DNA of 64,000 nucleotides from Pseudomonas sp. LFM046 (GTDB lineage Bacteria; Pseudomonadota; Gammaproteobacteria; Pseudomonadales; Pseudomonadaceae), in NCBI RefSeq assembly GCF_000949385.2, contig NZ_JYKO02000001.1, positions 2,070,620 through 2,134,619 on the forward strand, read 5' to 3'. The translations under genes and the position numbers were made by a program. Shown in pieces: positions 20,473 through 31,394 of the stretch. Within the stretch, counting starts at the first letter, position 1, and every line of letters starts with the position of its first letter. The notes under the pieces were generated by a model. The model saw nothing but the letters and a program-made list of their open reading frames with translations, did not search any database and had not been told where the DNA came from.

Positions 20473-21189
20473 ATGGCCGAACAGATCAGCATCCTGGTGG
20501 TGGACGACGACGAGGCAATCCGCGAACTGTTGCTGGATTACCTCGGTGGCCAGGGCTACCAGGTTCACGCCGTGGCCGACAGTGGCCAGCTGCGGGCGCG
20601 GCTGGCCGAAGCTTTGCCCGACCTCGTGCTGCTGGATGTGGGCCTGCCGGGCGAGGACGGCCTCAGCCTGGCGCGCTACCTGCGCGAGCATCACGACCTG
20701 CCGGTGATCATGGTGTCCGGTGCCGGCACGCCGCTGGACCGCATCGTCGGGCTGGAGGTCGGCGCCGACGACTACCTGGCCAAACCCTTCGACCCCCGTG
20801 AGCTGCTGGCTCGGGTCAAGACCGTGCTGCGGCGTTATCGTCGAGTACCGGCCCCGACCCACGCCGCGGCCGAACCTGACAGCGCCTGCCTGCAACTGGG
20901 CCTCTGCCGCCTTGACCTGCAGAGCCGCCAGTTGTTCGACGCAACGGGCGAGGAAATTCCCCTCACCGCCATGGAGTTCGACCTGCTCCAGGCCTTCGCC
21001 CAGCGGCCCAACCGGCCCCTGTCCCGCGACCAGTTGCTGAACCTCACCCAGAACCGCGACTGGAACCCCTTCGACCGCTCCATCGATATCCGAATCGCCC
21101 GTCTGCGCCGCAAGCTGGAGCAGGACCCGGACAAGCCACAGATCATCCGCACCGTACGCGGTGTGGGGTACATGTTCGTGCCGGGCTGA
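20473..21189 (+). CDS. OmpR-family response regulator
   Basis: 238 residues. The receiver domain (1-120) has the acidic pocket VVDDDE, phospho-acceptor Asp55 in LLDVGLPG, switch Ser/Thr in MVSGAG and Lys in YLAKPF. A winged-helix Trans_Reg_C domain (about 140-238) ends in RTVRGVGYMFVPG. A TATAGT box at 20433-20438 may be its promoter. The soluble hybrid kinase 254 bases downstream is the nearest kinase and could be a partner, but that kinase carries its own receiver, so pairing is not certain. The regulated genes are unknown. Confidence 0.93.
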   Translation: MAEQISILVVDDDEAIRELLLDYLGGQGYQVHAVADSGQLRARLAEALPDLVLLDVGLPGEDGLSLARYLREHHDLPVIMVSGAGTPLDRIVGLEVGADDYLAKPFDPRELLARVKTVLRRYRRVPAPTHAAAEPDSACLQLGLCRLDLQSRQLFDATGEEIPLTAMEFDLLQAFAQRPNRPLSRDQLLNLTQNRDWNPFDRSIDIRIARLRRKLEQDPDKPQIIRTVRGVGYMFVPG

Positions 21190-21198
21190 AAGCGATGC

Positions 21199-21279
21199 GG
21201 AAGGGTGCGCCGTGCGCACCGGCGGTTTGACGGGGTACCGAAGACGGCCCTGGAATCGGTGCGCACAGCGCACCCTACG
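21199..21279. repeat. REPIN: inverted pair of GTAG-type REP hairpins
   Basis: The left hairpin GGTGCGC-CGT-GCGCACC (21204-21220) has a degenerate foot (GGAAG). The right hairpin GGTGCGC-ACA-GCGCACC (21258-21274) is followed by CTACG, i.e. it reads CGTAG on the minus strand. The two face each other across about 37 bases, the layout of a REP doublet. Confidence 0.6.
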
Positions 21280-21405
21280 GTCCTGACCCGGCGGAAGGGG
21301 CAGGTCTTGTGCACGGGAGAAGATTCGCCCCGCATGCCGGGTGACTGCTTTGTTTCAATTGTTTCAATGGTCTCGGGAGCCCTCCGGGCCGGGCCCGGCT
21401 GTTCC

Positions 21406-21411
21406 TATACT
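21406..21411 (+). promoter_or_regulatory. Candidate -10 box of the hybrid kinase gene
   Basis: TATACT, 33 bases before the GTG start. The -35 region is not obvious. Confidence 0.3.
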
Positions 21412-21443
21412 CAGGCTGTCCGCCACCGCCGGAGGGCTCGACA

Positions 21444-24266
21444 GTGAGCCAACCCCAGACCAGCCACTTCACCATCAGCGCCGAAGAGCATCGCCTCCGG
21501 CAGATCGTCGACAACAGCAGCGCGGTGATCTACGTGAAGGATCTCGACGGCCGCCTGGTGCTGGTCAACCGTGCCTTCGAGCGGCTGTTCAAGGTACGCG
21601 CCGAACGGGTGCTGGGGCGCACCGACCATGACTTCTTCCCCAAGGAGATGGCCGACGTCCTGCGGGCCAATGACCTGCGTGTCGCCCAGCTCGGCCATGA
21701 GCTGGAGTTCGAGGAGCAGGTGCCCATGGCGGGCGGTATTCGCACTTACCTGTCGACCAAGTTCCCGCTCTTCGACAGCGAGGGGCGGGTCAGTGCCATC
21801 TGCGGCATCTCCACCGACATCAGTTCACGCAAGACCCTGGAAGAAGTGCTGCGCTTCGTGGCCCTGGGGGTGTCCGCCGCCACCGGCAACGAGGTGTTCG
21901 AGGCCATCGCCCGCTACATGGTGCGGTCGCTGAACGCCGACTTTGCCTTTGTCAGCCGCATCAGCGACCAGGGGCCCCAGGCCCTGACCACCCTGGCCCT
22001 CTATTACGGTGGCCGGCTGCACCAGAACGCCACCTATGACCTCAAGGGCACGCCCTGTGCCGAGGTGTTCGGCCGCAGCTTCCATTTCGTGCCCCGGGAC
22101 CTGCGCTGTTCCTATCCCGCTGATGAGGTGCTCGCCGCCTTCGGTGTCGACAGCTACGCCGGCTACCCGCTGTTCGCCAGCGACGGCCGCCCCCTGGGCC
22201 TGATCGCCGCAGGCCGTCTCGGTCCCATGAGCGACCGTGACAAGGTGGAGTCGGTGCTGCGCATCTTCTCGGTCAGGGCGGCAGCGGAAATCGAGCGACT
22301 GGAAGCGGAGGCCAGCTACCGGGCGATCTTCGATACCTCGGAAGACGCCATCTTCGTCCACGACATCGAGACCGGCGCCCTGGTGGACGTCAACCCCAAG
22401 GCGTGCCGCGCCTATGGCTACAGCTACGAGGAAATGCTCAAGCTGGACATCGACGCCTTCAGCGCCGGCTACACCCCCTATACCGGCAAGGAGGCCGCCG
22501 GCCATCTTGCCCGGGCCGCCGCCGGCCAGGTCCAGCGTTTCGAGTGGCACCGGCGCAACCGTGACGGCAGCCTGCATTGGGATGAGGTGCTGCTGAAACG
22601 CGTGGCCATCGGCGGCATCGACCGCATTCTCGGCATCACCCGTGAAATCACCCAGCGCAAGGAGGCCGAGCAGGCCCTGCGCGCCAGTGAGATGCAGTAC
22701 CGCGCCATCACCAACACCGCCCTGGACTGCTTCATCAGCATGGACGAGACGGGGCGGGTGCTGGCCTTCAACCCGGCGGCGGAGCAGTGCTTCGGTATCA
22801 GCCGTGAGCAGGCGCTGGGGCATTCGCTGCTGAAGCTGATCATCCCGCCGCGATTCCGTGACGCCTATGAGCGGGCCTTGGAGCATTACCTGATGACGGG
22901 CCATGGCGCATTCCTCGGCAAGCGCATGGAGGTGGTGGCCCAGCGCGCCGACGGCCAGGAATTCAACGCTGAACTGGCCCTGACCCAGGTGCCGGGCGAC
23001 GAAGGGCCGCGATTCATCTGTTACCTGCGTGACATCACCGAGCGCACCCAGGCCGAAGAAGAACGCGCCCGCCTGGAGCAGCAGTTGCGCCAGGCCCAGC
23101 GCATGGAGGCCATCGGGCACCTGACCGGGGGCATTGCCCACGACTTCAACAACCTGCTGACCAGCATGCTGGGCTACACCGTGATGGCCCAGGAACTGGC
23201 GGAGCAGGGGAGTGACGAACGCCTGGGCAAGTACCTGTCGAGGGTACAGCGCTCGGCGGAGAAGGCCCGCGACCTGATCCAGCAGATGCTCACCTTCAGC
23301 CGGGGCAGCCGTGGCAAGCCGCAGGTGGTGTCCCTGGACCTGCTGCTAGGGGATTTCATCCGGTTGGTAGAATCCACTTTGCCGGCCACGGTCGAGCTGG
23401 AAGTCCAGCTGGACCACGATCTGCCGCGGGTACTGGCGGACCCGGTGCAGCTGGAGCAGGTACTGATGAACCTCTGCATCAACGCCCGCGACGCCATGGG
23501 CAGTGTCGGCCAGTTGCGGGTCAGCCTGGGCCAGCAGGATCTGGAGGGGGTCTGCGCCTCCTGCCAGCAGGGCATCAAGGGCCATTTCGTCGCCCTGACG
23601 GTGAGTGACAGCGGTCCGGGTCTCGATCCGACGCTGCGTTCGCAGATATTCGAGCCGTTCTTCTCCACCAAGGCGAGTGGGCAGGGGAGCGGGATGGGGC
23701 TGTCCATGGTGCACGGCATCGTCCATGAGTACGGCGGCCATATCCATCTGGAGAGTGTTCCGGGGCGAGGCGCCACCTTCCGCATACTGATGCCGGTCCA
23801 CAGCCAGGCAGTGGGGCCGGAGGACCATGGCGTACCTGCAACCGAGCGGCCGGCGCTGCGTTCGGCACTGCACGGCCGCGTGGCGGTGGTGGACGACGAT
23901 GTCACCGTGGCCGAATTCATGGGTGAGTTGCTGGAGGGCTGGGGGCTGGAACCGGGCGTCTTCTGCGATGCGGAGCAGGCCAGCCAGCAACTCTGCGCCG
24001 ATCCCTTCGCCTGGGACTTCGTCATCCTCGATCAGAGCATGCCGCGTCTGTCTGGCCTGCAACTGGCGCGGCGCCTGCTGGCTTCCCGCGCCGACCTGCC
24101 CATCGTGCTCTACACCGGGTTCAGCGATTCGCTGCTGGAGAGCGATGTGCAGCGGCAGGGGGTCAAGGCACTGCTGACCAAACCCCTGAACCAGCAGCGC
24201 CTGCATCAACTGTTGCAGGCCTGGCTGAGCAGCCCGAGGAGCGGATACAAAGCGGAAACAAACTGA
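21444..24266 (+). CDS. Soluble hybrid sensor histidine kinase (PAS-GAF-PAS-PAS-HisKA-HATPase-REC)
   Basis: 940 residues starting at GTG 21444, with GGAGGG upstream. Domains in order: PAS (about 14-125), GAF-like (130-290), PAS (295-410), PAS (415-535), HisKA with the phospho-His in [11 protein letters not shown] (about 560-575), HATPase with N-box [12 protein letters not shown] (about 675) and a terminal receiver with Asp863 in FVILDQSMP. No membrane segment is visible, so it senses an internal signal. The HDFNN type of H-box is typical of NtrB-like and hybrid kinases. The signal and partner are unknown; the OmpR-type regulator upstream is the best guess. Confidence 0.93.
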   Translation: MSQPQTSHFTISAEEHRLRQIVDNSSAVIYVKDLDGRLVLVNRAFERLFKVRAERVLGRTDHDFFPKEMADVLRANDLRVAQLGHELEFEEQVPMAGGIRTYLSTKFPLFDSEGRVSAICGISTDISSRKTLEEVLRFVALGVSAATGNEVFEAIARYMVRSLNADFAFVSRISDQGPQALTTLALYYGGRLHQNATYDLKGTPCAEVFGRSFHFVPRDLRCSYPADEVLAAFGVDSYAGYPLFASDGRPLGLIAAGRLGPMSDRDKVESVLRIFSVRAAAEIERLEAEASYRAIFDTSEDAIFVHDIETGALVDVNPKACRAYGYSYEEMLKLDIDAFSAGYTPYTGKEAAGHLARAAAGQVQRFEWHRRNRDGSLHWDEVLLKRVAIGGIDRILGITREITQRKEAEQALRASEMQYRAITNTALDCFISMDETGRVLAFNPAAEQCFGISREQALGHSLLKLIIPPRFRDAYERALEHYLMTGHGAFLGKRMEVVAQRADGQEFNAELALTQVPGDEGPRFICYLRDITERTQAEEERARLEQQLRQAQRMEAIGHLTGGIAHDFNNLLTSMLGYTVMAQELAEQGSDERLGKYLSRVQRSAEKARDLIQQMLTFSRGSRGKPQVVSLDLLLGDFIRLVESTLPATVELEVQLDHDLPRVLADPVQLEQVLMNLCINARDAMGSVGQLRVSLGQQDLEGVCASCQQGIKGHFVALTVSDSGPGLDPTLRSQIFEPFFSTKASGQGSGMGLSMVHGIVHEYGGHIHLESVPGRGATFRILMPVHSQAVGPEDHGVPATERPALRSALHGRVAVVDDDVTVAEFMGELLEGWGLEPGVFCDAEQASQQLCADPFAWDFVILDQSMPRLSGLQLARRLLASRADLPIVLYTGFSDSLLESDVQRQGVKALLTKPLNQQRLHQLLQAWLSSPRSGYKAETN

Positions 24267-24365
24267 GCGCTCTCAGCCATAGGGCTGATACAGCCCGGGG
24301 CGAGGATGGTGTCCAAGGCGGAGCGGAGCGATCCCGCCGACCAGAACCCCCGGCAGGAGCGCATC

Positions 24366-25136
24366 ATGTTCACCTACCTCAAGCGCGTTTCGATCTTTGT
24401 CTACGGGCTGATCAGCTACCTGATCTTCTTCGCCACCTTCGCCTATTCCATCGGTTTCATCGCCAACCTGCCGTTCGCCCCGCGAACCCTGGATGGTGAC
24501 CCGCGCATGCCGTTCTGGGCGGCACTCGGCATTGATGTTCTGCTCCTGGGTGTGTTCGCCGTGCAGCACAGCCTGATGGCCCGCCCGGCCTTCAAGGCCT
24601 GGTGGACCCGATGGGTACCGCAAGAGGCCGAGCGCAGCACCTATGTGCTTTTCTCCAGCCTGGCGCTGATCCTGCTGTACAGCTACTGGCAGCCTCTGGG
24701 TGGCGAGATCTGGAACATCGAGAACCGTTCGGGCCGGCTGGTGCTGGGCGCCACCTTCGGTTTCGGCTGGGCGCTGGTGTTCTACGCGACCCTGCTGATC
24801 AACCATTTCGACCTGTTCGGCCTGCGCCACGTCTGGCTGAACCTGCTGGGCAAACCCTACACCGAGCTGGAGTTCAAGACGCCGGGCGCCTACAAGCTGG
24901 TACGCCATCCTCTCTATGCGGGCTGGTTCCTGTGCTTCTGGGCGACTCCGACCATGAGCGCGGCGCACCTGCTGTTCGCGGTGGTGACGAGTATCTATAT
25001 CCTGGCCGCCATCCAGCTCGAAGAACGCGATCTGCTGCGGGCGCACCCCGAGTACGCCGATTATCGACGGCAGGTGCCGATGCTGCTGCCGCGCATCACC
25101 GGCAGCAAGGCGGAGGGTGGTCGCGAAGCGGCCTGA
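24366..25136 (+). CDS. MddA-like methanethiol S-methyltransferase / NnrU-ICMT membrane protein
   Basis: 256 residues from ATG 24366 (CAGGAGCG upstream; an earlier GTG adds 20 charged residues and is unlikely). It has five to six membrane helices. The C-terminal block YKLVRHPLYAGWFLCFWATP and EERDLLRAHPEYADYRRQVP is the SAM-binding signature of the isoprenylcysteine methyltransferase/NnrU superfamily. The overall layout matches MddA, which methylates methanethiol to dimethyl sulfide in Pseudomonas. A specific substrate cannot be proved from sequence. The gene stands alone and is followed by a terminator. If MddA, it links to the sulfur genes at the far end of the window. Confidence 0.7.
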   Translation: MFTYLKRVSIFVYGLISYLIFFATFAYSIGFIANLPFAPRTLDGDPRMPFWAALGIDVLLLGVFAVQHSLMARPAFKAWWTRWVPQEAERSTYVLFSSLALILLYSYWQPLGGEIWNIENRSGRLVLGATFGFGWALVFYATLLINHFDLFGLRHVWLNLLGKPYTELEFKTPGAYKLVRHPLYAGWFLCFWATPTMSAAHLLFAVVTSIYILAAIQLEERDLLRAHPEYADYRRQVPMLLPRITGSKAEGGREAA

Positions 25137-25156
25137 GGGTTGGAGGAAAAAAGAAG

Positions 25157-25183
25157 AAGGGCGCCGCACAGGCGCCCTTTTTC
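25157..25183 (+). terminator. Intrinsic terminator after the MddA-like gene
   Basis: AAGGGCGCC, loop GCACA, GGCGCCCTT followed by TTTT. Confidence 0.9.
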
Positions 25184-25203
25184 GTTTGGAGCGCTATCCA
25201 CCC

Positions 25204-25283
25204 CGTAGGTTGGCGCCGAGCCTGCGAGGCCCAACGATACCCAGGGCGGCTCCTTGTTGGGCCTCTCCTCGGTCCAACCTACG
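25204..25283. repeat. REPIN with CGTAGGTTGG ends
   Basis: The two ends, CGTAGGTTGG (25204-25213) and CCAACCTACG (25274-25283), are perfect inverted repeats. Each has an inner partner (GGCCCAA and TTGGGCC) so that two hairpins form head to head. It sits between the terminator and the convergent chemoreceptor gene. Confidence 0.65.
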
Positions 25284-25309
25284 GCAGGTCCGCGACCTGT
25301 TTTGCGAGT

Positions 25310-26935
25310 TCAGACCACGAAGCGCGCGATCATCCGGTTGAGCTCGACCGCCAGCCGCGACAATTCGTGGGTGGCCGCCGACGTCTGGTCGGCGCCGGAC
25401 GAGGTCTGTACCGAGAGGTCGCGGATGTTCACCAGGTTGCGGTCTACTTCGCGGGCCACCTGGGCCTGCTGTTCGGCGGCGGTGGCGATGAGCAGGGTGC
25501 GTTCGTTGATCTCCCCGGCCTGCCGGGCAATCTCATGCAGGGCCTGGCCGGCACCTTCGGCGACCTTCAGCATCTCCCGCGCCTTGAGGTCGCTCTGGTT
25601 CATCGCGCCGACCGCCGCATCGGAGCCGGTCTGGATCGCGGCGATCATCTGTTCGATCTCGCGGGTCGAATCCTGGGTACGGTGCGCAAGCGCGCGCACC
25701 TCGTCCGCCACCACGGCGAAGCCGCGCCCCTGTTCGCCCGCCCTGGCCGCTTCGATGGCCGCGTTGAGCGCCAGCAGGTTGGTCTGCTCGGCGATGGCGC
25801 GGATCACGTCCAGCACCGTGGCGATGCCCTGGGCCTGGCCGGCGAGATCCGCCACCAATTGCGTGGTGCGGGCAACCTCCTGGCTCATGCCGCGAATGGC
25901 CTGCACGGTTTCCTCGACCCGTTCACGCCCGGTGCGGGCCACGTCCTCGGAAGCGATCGAAGCATCGGAGGTGGAGGCTGCGTTGCGCGCCACTTCATCC
26001 ACCGCCGTGCTCATCTGGTTGACGGCGGTGGCGGCCATCTCGATCTCGTCGTGCTGGCGGTTCAGCGAGCGGTTGCCTTCCTCGGTCACGGCGTTCAACT
26101 GTTCCGCCGCTGAAGCGAGCTGGGTGGCTGAATGGCCGATCTGTTCGATGGTGTCGTGCAGATGCTGCTGCATGGTCTGCAGGGCCTGCATCAGTCTGGC
26201 GGGCTCGTCGCGGCCGGTGGTGTCGAGATCGCCGGTGAGGTCACCGCCAGCCACCCGCTCTGCGGTGCGCATGGCTGCTCGGATGGGGCTCACGATGCTC
26301 TGGGTCAGCAGCCAGGCGATGGTGATGCTGGCCAGCACCGCCAGCAGCATTACCAGCACCACGGAGCGGGTGGCATCGCTGACGACCTTGTCGCCGAGGC
26401 GGCTGGAAACCTGCGCCTGTCGATGGTCGAGGTCGATCAATGCCGCCAGGCTGCGTGACAGGCTCTCATAGCGCTCGTTCTGCTCGCCGCGAATCAGCGC
26501 ATAGGCACGCTCGGTATCGTTGCGCCGTGACAGCTTCAACAGGGCCTTGTGGCTGTCCATGTAATCGCGAGTGGCGTCGAGGATGTCCTCGAACAGCTGC
26601 TTTTCGTCCGGCAGCGCCAGCAGCGGCCGGTAGGCCTGCTCCACCTTCGCCAGCTCGACGAGCAATTCATTCATGCGCCGTTCCTGGGCATCCATGGCCG
26701 CGTCGTCCTGGGCCAGCACGTGGTTCATTTCGCTGAGGCGGAACTCCGCCATGAGCAGGCCCATCTGGCCGGAAGCCTGGACACTGGGCAGCCAGATCTC
26801 GCTGATCTGGGTGGAGGCTTGGTTGATGGCGGCCATGCGGTTGTGGGCGAATGCGCCGAGGCCGACCAGCATCAGGGTGATGATGGCGAAGCCGATGGCT
26901 GCGCGGTAGGCGATGGGGATTTGGCGAAGGAACAT
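25310..26935 (-). CDS. Methyl-accepting chemotaxis protein (4HB sensor)
   Basis: 541 residues. Membrane helix 1 is at about 10-30, followed by a periplasmic four-helix-bundle ligand domain (about 31-188), membrane helix 2 (about 190-212), HAMP (213-265) and the signalling hairpin. The conserved tip [37 protein letters not shown] is intact and contacts CheA/CheW. No C-terminal CheB/CheR pentapeptide tail is present; the protein ends at RMIARFVV. It controls chemotaxis or a related pathway; the ligand is unknown. Single-gene unit. Confidence 0.95.
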   Translation of the reverse strand: MFLRQIPIAYRAAIGFAIITLMLVGLGAFAHNRMAAINQASTQISEIWLPSVQASGQMGLLMAEFRLSEMNHVLAQDDAAMDAQERRMNELLVELAKVEQAYRPLLALPDEKQLFEDILDATRDYMDSHKALLKLSRRNDTERAYALIRGEQNERYESLSRSLAALIDLDHRQAQVSSRLGDKVVSDATRSVVLVMLLAVLASITIAWLLTQSIVSPIRAAMRTAERVAGGDLTGDLDTTGRDEPARLMQALQTMQQHLHDTIEQIGHSATQLASAAEQLNAVTEEGNRSLNRQHDEIEMAATAVNQMSTAVDEVARNAASTSDASIASEDVARTGRERVEETVQAIRGMSQEVARTTQLVADLAGQAQGIATVLDVIRAIAEQTNLLALNAAIEAARAGEQGRGFAVVADEVRALAHRTQDSTREIEQMIAAIQTGSDAAVGAMNQSDLKAREMLKVAEGAGQALHEIARQAGEINERTLLIATAAEQQAQVAREVDRNLVNIRDLSVQTSSGADQTSAATHELSRLAVELNRMIARFVV

Positions 26936-27077
26936 GCGTCTACTCCGATCCGGGACTGGGTGGGTGTTGCTGGTCCCTGTAGCGGAGGAGCGCGGCGGTT
27001 CTTGATGGCGAAAACAGCGGTTCGGAAAAGCCCTACAAGGCTTACGGAAAGCGGGCTCCGGACGGGCCCGGAAACGA

Positions 27078-27107
27078 CAACGCCCGTATCCGGGGATACG
27101 GGCGTTG
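27078..27107 (-). terminator. Terminator of fabAB (minus strand)
   Basis: A 14-bp perfect stem CAACGCCCGTATCC/GGATACGGGCGTTG with a two-base gap in the centre, 22 bases after the fabB stop. On the minus strand it runs into TCGTTT. Confidence 0.8.
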
Positions 27108-27128
27108 CGGGTGTTACGCGAAGGCGGG

Positions 27129-28346
27129 TCAGCCTTTGAAGCGCTTCAGTACCAGGGTGGCGTTGGTGCCGCCGAAGCCGAAGCTGTTGGACATGACGGT
27201 GTCGATCGTGGCGTTCTCGCGGGTCTCGCGCAGGATCGGCAGGTCAGCCACTTCAGGGTCCAGCTCGTCGATGTTGGCCGAGCCAGCCATGAAGTTGCCT
27301 TCCATCATCAGCAGGCAGTAGATGGCTTCCTGCACGCCGGCGGCGCCCAGGGAGTGGCCGGACAGGCTCTTGGTGGAGCTGATGGCCGGAGCCTTGTCCT
27401 TGAACACTTCACGTACGCCGCGGATTTCCGCCACGTCGCCCACCGGGGTGGAGGTGCCGTGGGTGTTCAGGTAGTCGATCGGGGTGTCGACGGTGGACAG
27501 CGCCTGCTGCATGCAGCGGATGGCGCCTTCGCCGCTCGGGGCAACCATGTCGTAGCCGTCGGAAGTGGCGCCGTAGCCGACGATTTCGGCGTAGATCTTG
27601 GCGCCGCGCTTCAGGGCGTGTTCCAGTTCCTCGACCACCACCATGCCGCCGCCGCCGGCGATGACGAAGCCGTCACGCTTGGCGTCGTAGGCGCGAGAGG
27701 CCTTCTCGGGGGTTTCGTTGTACTGGGTGGAGAGGGCGCCCATGGCGTCGAACAGGCAGCTCTGGCTCCAATGTTCTTCTTCACCGCCGCCGGCGAAGAC
27801 CATGTCCTGCTTGCCCAGCTGGATCTGCTCCATGGCCTGGCCGATGCAGTGTGCGCTGGTGGCGCAGGCGGAGGAGATGGAGAAGTTCACGCCCTTGATC
27901 TGGAAGGGGGTGGCCAGGCAGGCGGAAACGGTGCTGCCCATGGTGCGGGTCACGCGGTACGGACCAACGCGCTTGACGCCCTTTTCGCGCAGGGTGTCGA
28001 TGGCTTCCATCTGGTTGACGGTGGAAGCGCCGCCGGAGCCGGCGATCAGGCCCACGCGCGGGTTGGAGACCTGCTCGGCGGTCAGGCCGGCATCTTCGAT
28101 GGCCTGCTGCATCGCCAGGTAGGCGTAGGCAGCGGCATCGCCCATGAAGCGGAAGATCTTGCGATCGATCAGCTCTTCCAGGTTCAGGTTGACGGAGCCC
28201 GATACCTGGCTGCGCAGACCCATTTCCGCGTAGGACGGGTTATGGCGGATACCGGAACGGCCGGTGCGCAGGTTCTCGGAGACGGTGGCTTTGTCAGTGC
28301 CCAGGCAGGAAACAATGCCCAGGCCAGTGATCACGACGCGACGCAT
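27129..28346 (-). CDS. fabB: 3-oxoacyl-ACP synthase I (beta-ketoacyl-ACP synthase)
   Basis: 405 residues. The catalytic triad is clear: Cys161 in SSACATSAH, His in [11 protein letters not shown] (about 296) and His in GHSLGAAG (about 331). It condenses malonyl-ACP with acyl-ACP and is needed to elongate the cis-3-decenoyl product of FabA, so it is essential for unsaturated fatty acid synthesis. It starts 11 bases after fabA ends, the standard Pseudomonas fabAB operon. The terminator follows. Confidence 0.97.
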   Translation of the reverse strand: MRRVVITGLGIVSCLGTDKATVSENLRTGRSGIRHNPSYAEMGLRSQVSGSVNLNLEELIDRKIFRFMGDAAAYAYLAMQQAIEDAGLTAEQVSNPRVGLIAGSGGASTVNQMEAIDTLREKGVKRVGPYRVTRTMGSTVSACLATPFQIKGVNFSISSACATSAHCIGQAMEQIQLGKQDMVFAGGGEEEHWSQSCLFDAMGALSTQYNETPEKASRAYDAKRDGFVIAGGGGMVVVEELEHALKRGAKIYAEIVGYGATSDGYDMVAPSGEGAIRCMQQALSTVDTPIDYLNTHGTSTPVGDVAEIRGVREVFKDKAPAISSTKSLSGHSLGAAGVQEAIYCLLMMEGNFMAGSANIDELDPEVADLPILRETRENATIDTVMSNSFGFGGTNATLVLKRFKG

Positions 28347-28357
28347 GCGGATGTCCT

Positions 28358-28873
28358 TCAGAAGCTGTCGGTAGAGGTGAACAGGCCGACGCGCAGGCCT
28401 TCGGCGCTGTAGATCTCGCGGCCATCGACGGCAACGGTGCCATCGGCGATGCCGAGGATCAGCGAACGATTAATAGTGCGCTTGATGTGGATGGTGTAGG
28501 TGATCTTTTTCGCGGACGGCAGGACCTGGCCGAAGAACTTCACTTCGCCGGAGCCGAGGGCGCGGCCACGGCCGGGGTTGCCCTGCCAGCCGAGGAAGAA
28601 ACCAACCAGCTGCCACATGGCGTCGAGGCCGAGGCAGCCGGGCATGACCGGGTCGCCTTCGAAGTGGCAGGCGAAGAACCACAGGTCGGGATTGATATCG
28701 AGCTCGGCGACGATCTCGCCTTTGCCGTACTTCCCGCCGGTTTCGCTGATGTGCACGATGCGGTCGATCATCAGCATGTTGGGGGCGGGCAGTTGCGCAT
28801 TACCCGGGCCGAACAGCTCGCCGCGGCTGCAGCGCAGCAAATCTTCCCGGGTATAGGCGTTTTGTTTGGTCAT
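28358..28873 (-). CDS. fabA: 3-hydroxydecanoyl-ACP dehydratase/isomerase
   Basis: 171 residues, hotdog fold, with the active-site pair His70 ([14 protein letters not shown]) and Asp84 (LGLDAMWQL) at exactly the E. coli positions. It dehydrates 3-hydroxydecanoyl-ACP and isomerises trans-2 to cis-3-decenoyl-ACP, the branch point to unsaturated fatty acids. First gene of fabAB with GAGGAG before the start. A DesT/FabR-like palindrome at 29003-29020 lies upstream. Confidence 0.97.
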   Translation of the reverse strand: MTKQNAYTREDLLRCSRGELFGPGNAQLPAPNMLMIDRIVHISETGGKYGKGEIVAELDINPDLWFFACHFEGDPVMPGCLGLDAMWQLVGFFLGWQGNPGRGRALGSGEVKFFGQVLPSAKKITYTIHIKRTINRSLILGIADGTVAVDGREIYSAEGLRVGLFTSTDSF

Positions 28874-29002
28874 GCGAGCTCCTCAATGGTCCCCGTTCGA
28901 CACAGGGCTTTGCATTCATCCTTCTGCCGTGGCCGTTGTTAGGGGGCGTCAGGCGGCAGACTAGTCATAGACTGTTGCGTTGCGGTGAAAGTCACAGAGT
29001 GG

Positions 29003-29020
29003 CGAGAACAGTTGTTCACT
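29003..29020 (-). promoter_or_regulatory. Candidate DesT-type operator upstream of fabA
   Basis: On the minus strand AGTGAACAACTGTTCTCG, an imperfect palindrome centred on GAACA-NN-TGTTC. From memory it resembles the DesT site of P. aeruginosa (AGTGAAC..TTGTT..CT). It lies about 130 bases before the fabA start. The rest of 28874-29139 shows a possible -10 (TATGAC near 28965-28970) but no firm -35. Confidence 0.45.
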
Positions 29021-29139
29021 TGAATGCCGTCAACCCGCCGGAACAGGCCGGCAGGGGCTCCCCCGCTCGCAAAGCGTGGTGCACTTTAACATCCCCGGGC
29101 ACTCGACGAATGTCTGGAAACGGCACCTTTTTTCAGGAA

Positions 29140-31047
29140 TCAGTCCGACGGCCTGCTCAGCCAGCGCTGCATCACCCGCAGCAGGTCGGCGCGCTTGAAG
29201 GGCTTGGCCAGGTAATCGTTCATGCCGGCGGCCAGGCAGGCCTCGCGATCGCCCTGCAGGGCGTTGGCGGTGAGGGCGATGATCGGCAGCGCCGCGCCGC
29301 CATTCATCTGGCGAATCTGCCGCGTGGCCTCGTAGCCATCCAGCACCGGCAGCCGGCAATCCATGAGGATCGCCGCATAATCGTGGCGCGATGCCTGGTG
29401 TACCGCCTGGGCGCCATCCCCCACCAGGCTGACCTGGTAGCCGAGGCTGCGCAGCATGGCCTCGATCACCGTCTGGTTCACCGGGTTGTCCTCCACCAAC
29501 AGCACGTGCTGGCCACTGCCTTCGCTGTTCTGGGTGCCATTGCCGGCTTCCGCTTCCGCGCCCTGGGTGCGGAACGGCAGGGGAATCTCCAGGGTGAAGA
29601 TCGAGCCGGAACCCTGTCGGCTTTCCGCCCGCAGGGTTCCACCCATGCGTTCGGCCAGGGTGCGGGCGATGGGCAGACCGAGGCCTGTTCCACCGTAGCG
29701 GCGGGAGATCGAGTGATCGGCCTGTTGGAAGGCGTCGAACATGTGCTCCAGGCGATCCGCCGGGATGCCGATGCCGCTGTCATGCACCGCGCAGGTGAGC
29801 CAGAGCACCTCGCTGTCCAGTGCCTGCCAGCGGGTTTCCACCTTGATGCCGCCTTCTTCGGTGAATTTCAGCGCGTTACCCACCAGATTGACGAGGATCT
29901 GCCGCAATCGAGTCGGGTCTCCCTGGACCTCGACCCGTTCCAGTCCGCCCTGGGTATCCAGGGTCAGGGCCAATCCGCGTTGCTGGGCGCTGTGCTGGAA
30001 CACCTGCACCGAGCCGAGGATCAGGTCCAGCAGGTTGAAGGGGATTCGCTCCAGCTCCAGGGCACCGCGTTCGATTCGGGAGAAGTCGAGGATGTCGTTG
30101 ATCACCTTCAGCAAGTGCTCGGTGGATTCCGTGGCCAGGGCGGCATACTCCGCCTGTTCGTCGGTCATTTCCGTGGTTTCCAGCAGTTGCAGCATGCCCA
30201 GCACGCCATTCATGGGCGTACGCAGTTCGTGACTCATCATGGCGAGGAAGTCGGATTTGGCGCGGTTGGCCATTTCCGCTTCCTCGCGGGCCTTGATCAA
30301 CTGGTCCATCGACTGCTGCTGTTCCTGGCTGGCCTGCTCCAGGCCGCTGGCGAGGTTGTTGATGTGCCGGCCCAGGTCACCCAGTTCGCTGTCATCCACC
30401 ACAGGCAGGCTGGCGCTGTAATTGCCGTCCTGGATGGCTTTGACCGCCTCACCCATGGCGCTGATGGGTTGCGACAGGCCGGTAGCCAGGCGGCGGGCGA
30501 GGAGGAAGGTGAGGAGGAGAGCGACCAGGGCCAGCACGGTCGCCTTGAAGAGGATTTCCTGCTGGCGGCTGCTGAAGGCGTCGTTGGACATGCCCACCAC
30601 TACCCGGCCCAGGTAATTGCCGTCATTGCTGCGGCTATCCCCCCTGGCCAGGGTGCGCTGGGCCTGGAGGTGCACCTGCTGTTGGATGATGGGAGCGTGG
30701 AATACCTCAACCTGGGCGCCGGTCTTCTCCAGGCTTTCCTGCTGTTCCAGGTAGACCAGGATATTGTCGGCGCGGTCGCGTACTTCCAGGAAACGGACAT
30801 GAGGCGTGCTCAGACTGGCCTGCAGCAGGCCTTCCAGGACCTGCAGATTGCCGGTAACCACGCCGTATTCGGCCGCCGGGGCGAGCTGGCTGGCAATGAG
30901 CTGGCCGGTGTGATTCAGCTCCTGGCGCAGGTCCTGCAGGCGGACGAAGGTGAAGAAACCTGTGAGCAGCAAGGTCAGCAGCAATGCCGGACCGAGGCTG
31001 ATGAGCTGGGTGCGGGCGTGGATATCCCAGCGCTGCCGCAAGGTCAT
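29140..31047 (-). CDS. Membrane hybrid sensor kinase, PA1611-like
   Basis: 635 residues from ATG 31047, chosen because GGAG lies 10 bases upstream; earlier in-frame ATGs (31074, 31152) lack ribosome sites. Membrane helices at about 15-35 and 168-190 enclose a periplasmic sensor region. Then come HAMP (190-240), HisKA with phospho-His273 in [12 protein letters not shown], HATPase (N-box [10 protein letters not shown]) and a receiver with Asp in AILMDCRLP. It sits next to fabA, where PAO1 has PA1611. That kinase, from published work, binds RetS and signals through HptB to the Gac/Rsm network. Orthology is inferred from position and architecture. Confidence 0.88.
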   Translation of the reverse strand: MTLRQRWDIHARTQLISLGPALLLTLLLTGFFTFVRLQDLRQELNHTGQLIASQLAPAAEYGVVTGNLQVLEGLLQASLSTPHVRFLEVRDRADNILVYLEQQESLEKTGAQVEVFHAPIIQQQVHLQAQRTLARGDSRSNDGNYLGRVVVGMSNDAFSSRQQEILFKATVLALVALLLTFLLARRLATGLSQPISAMGEAVKAIQDGNYSASLPVVDDSELGDLGRHINNLASGLEQASQEQQQSMDQLIKAREEAEMANRAKSDFLAMMSHELRTPMNGVLGMLQLLETTEMTDEQAEYAALATESTEHLLKVINDILDFSRIERGALELERIPFNLLDLILGSVQVFQHSAQQRGLALTLDTQGGLERVEVQGDPTRLRQILVNLVGNALKFTEEGGIKVETRWQALDSEVLWLTCAVHDSGIGIPADRLEHMFDAFQQADHSISRRYGGTGLGLPIARTLAERMGGTLRAESRQGSGSIFTLEIPLPFRTQGAEAEAGNGTQNSEGSGQHVLLVEDNPVNQTVIEAMLRSLGYQVSLVGDGAQAVHQASRHDYAAILMDCRLPVLDGYEATRQIRQMNGGAALPIIALTANALQGDREACLAAGMNDYLAKPFKRADLLRVMQRWLSRPSD

Positions 31048-31349
31048 GGCCACGACGCTCCTGCAGCGGCGCATACCGGCAGCGGAGGGAACTTCAAGGA
31101 GCAGGGGGAGGGGGGGCACATCATCCTTCGGCCTCGATTCGGGGTCGTCCATGGGGACAGTTCTATGCTGGAACTCTAGTCCCGTTATGCCCCGGTGCTG
31201 TGGGAAATTTCGATACGCAGGCGTCTCGGCGCGCAAAAGGGGCCCCTGATGGACCTGCACCAGGCAAACCTGCGGCATCTTAACCGAGGTCGCCCGCTTT
31301 GCCAGCGCAAAGGCTCTGGATTGAGACTGGCTGGCCGGCGGCGGCGCCG

Positions 31350-31355
31350 TATAAT
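31350..31355 (+). promoter_or_regulatory. Candidate gpsA -10 box
   Basis: Perfect TATAAT 40 bases before the gpsA start. TTGAGA at 31321-31326 is too far away (23 bases) to be a normal -35. The 347-base divergent region (31048-31394) shows nothing else I can name. Confidence 0.45.
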
Positions 31356-31394
31356 GCGCAAATTCGCCATCCCAATGGCCTACATGGACCCGTT

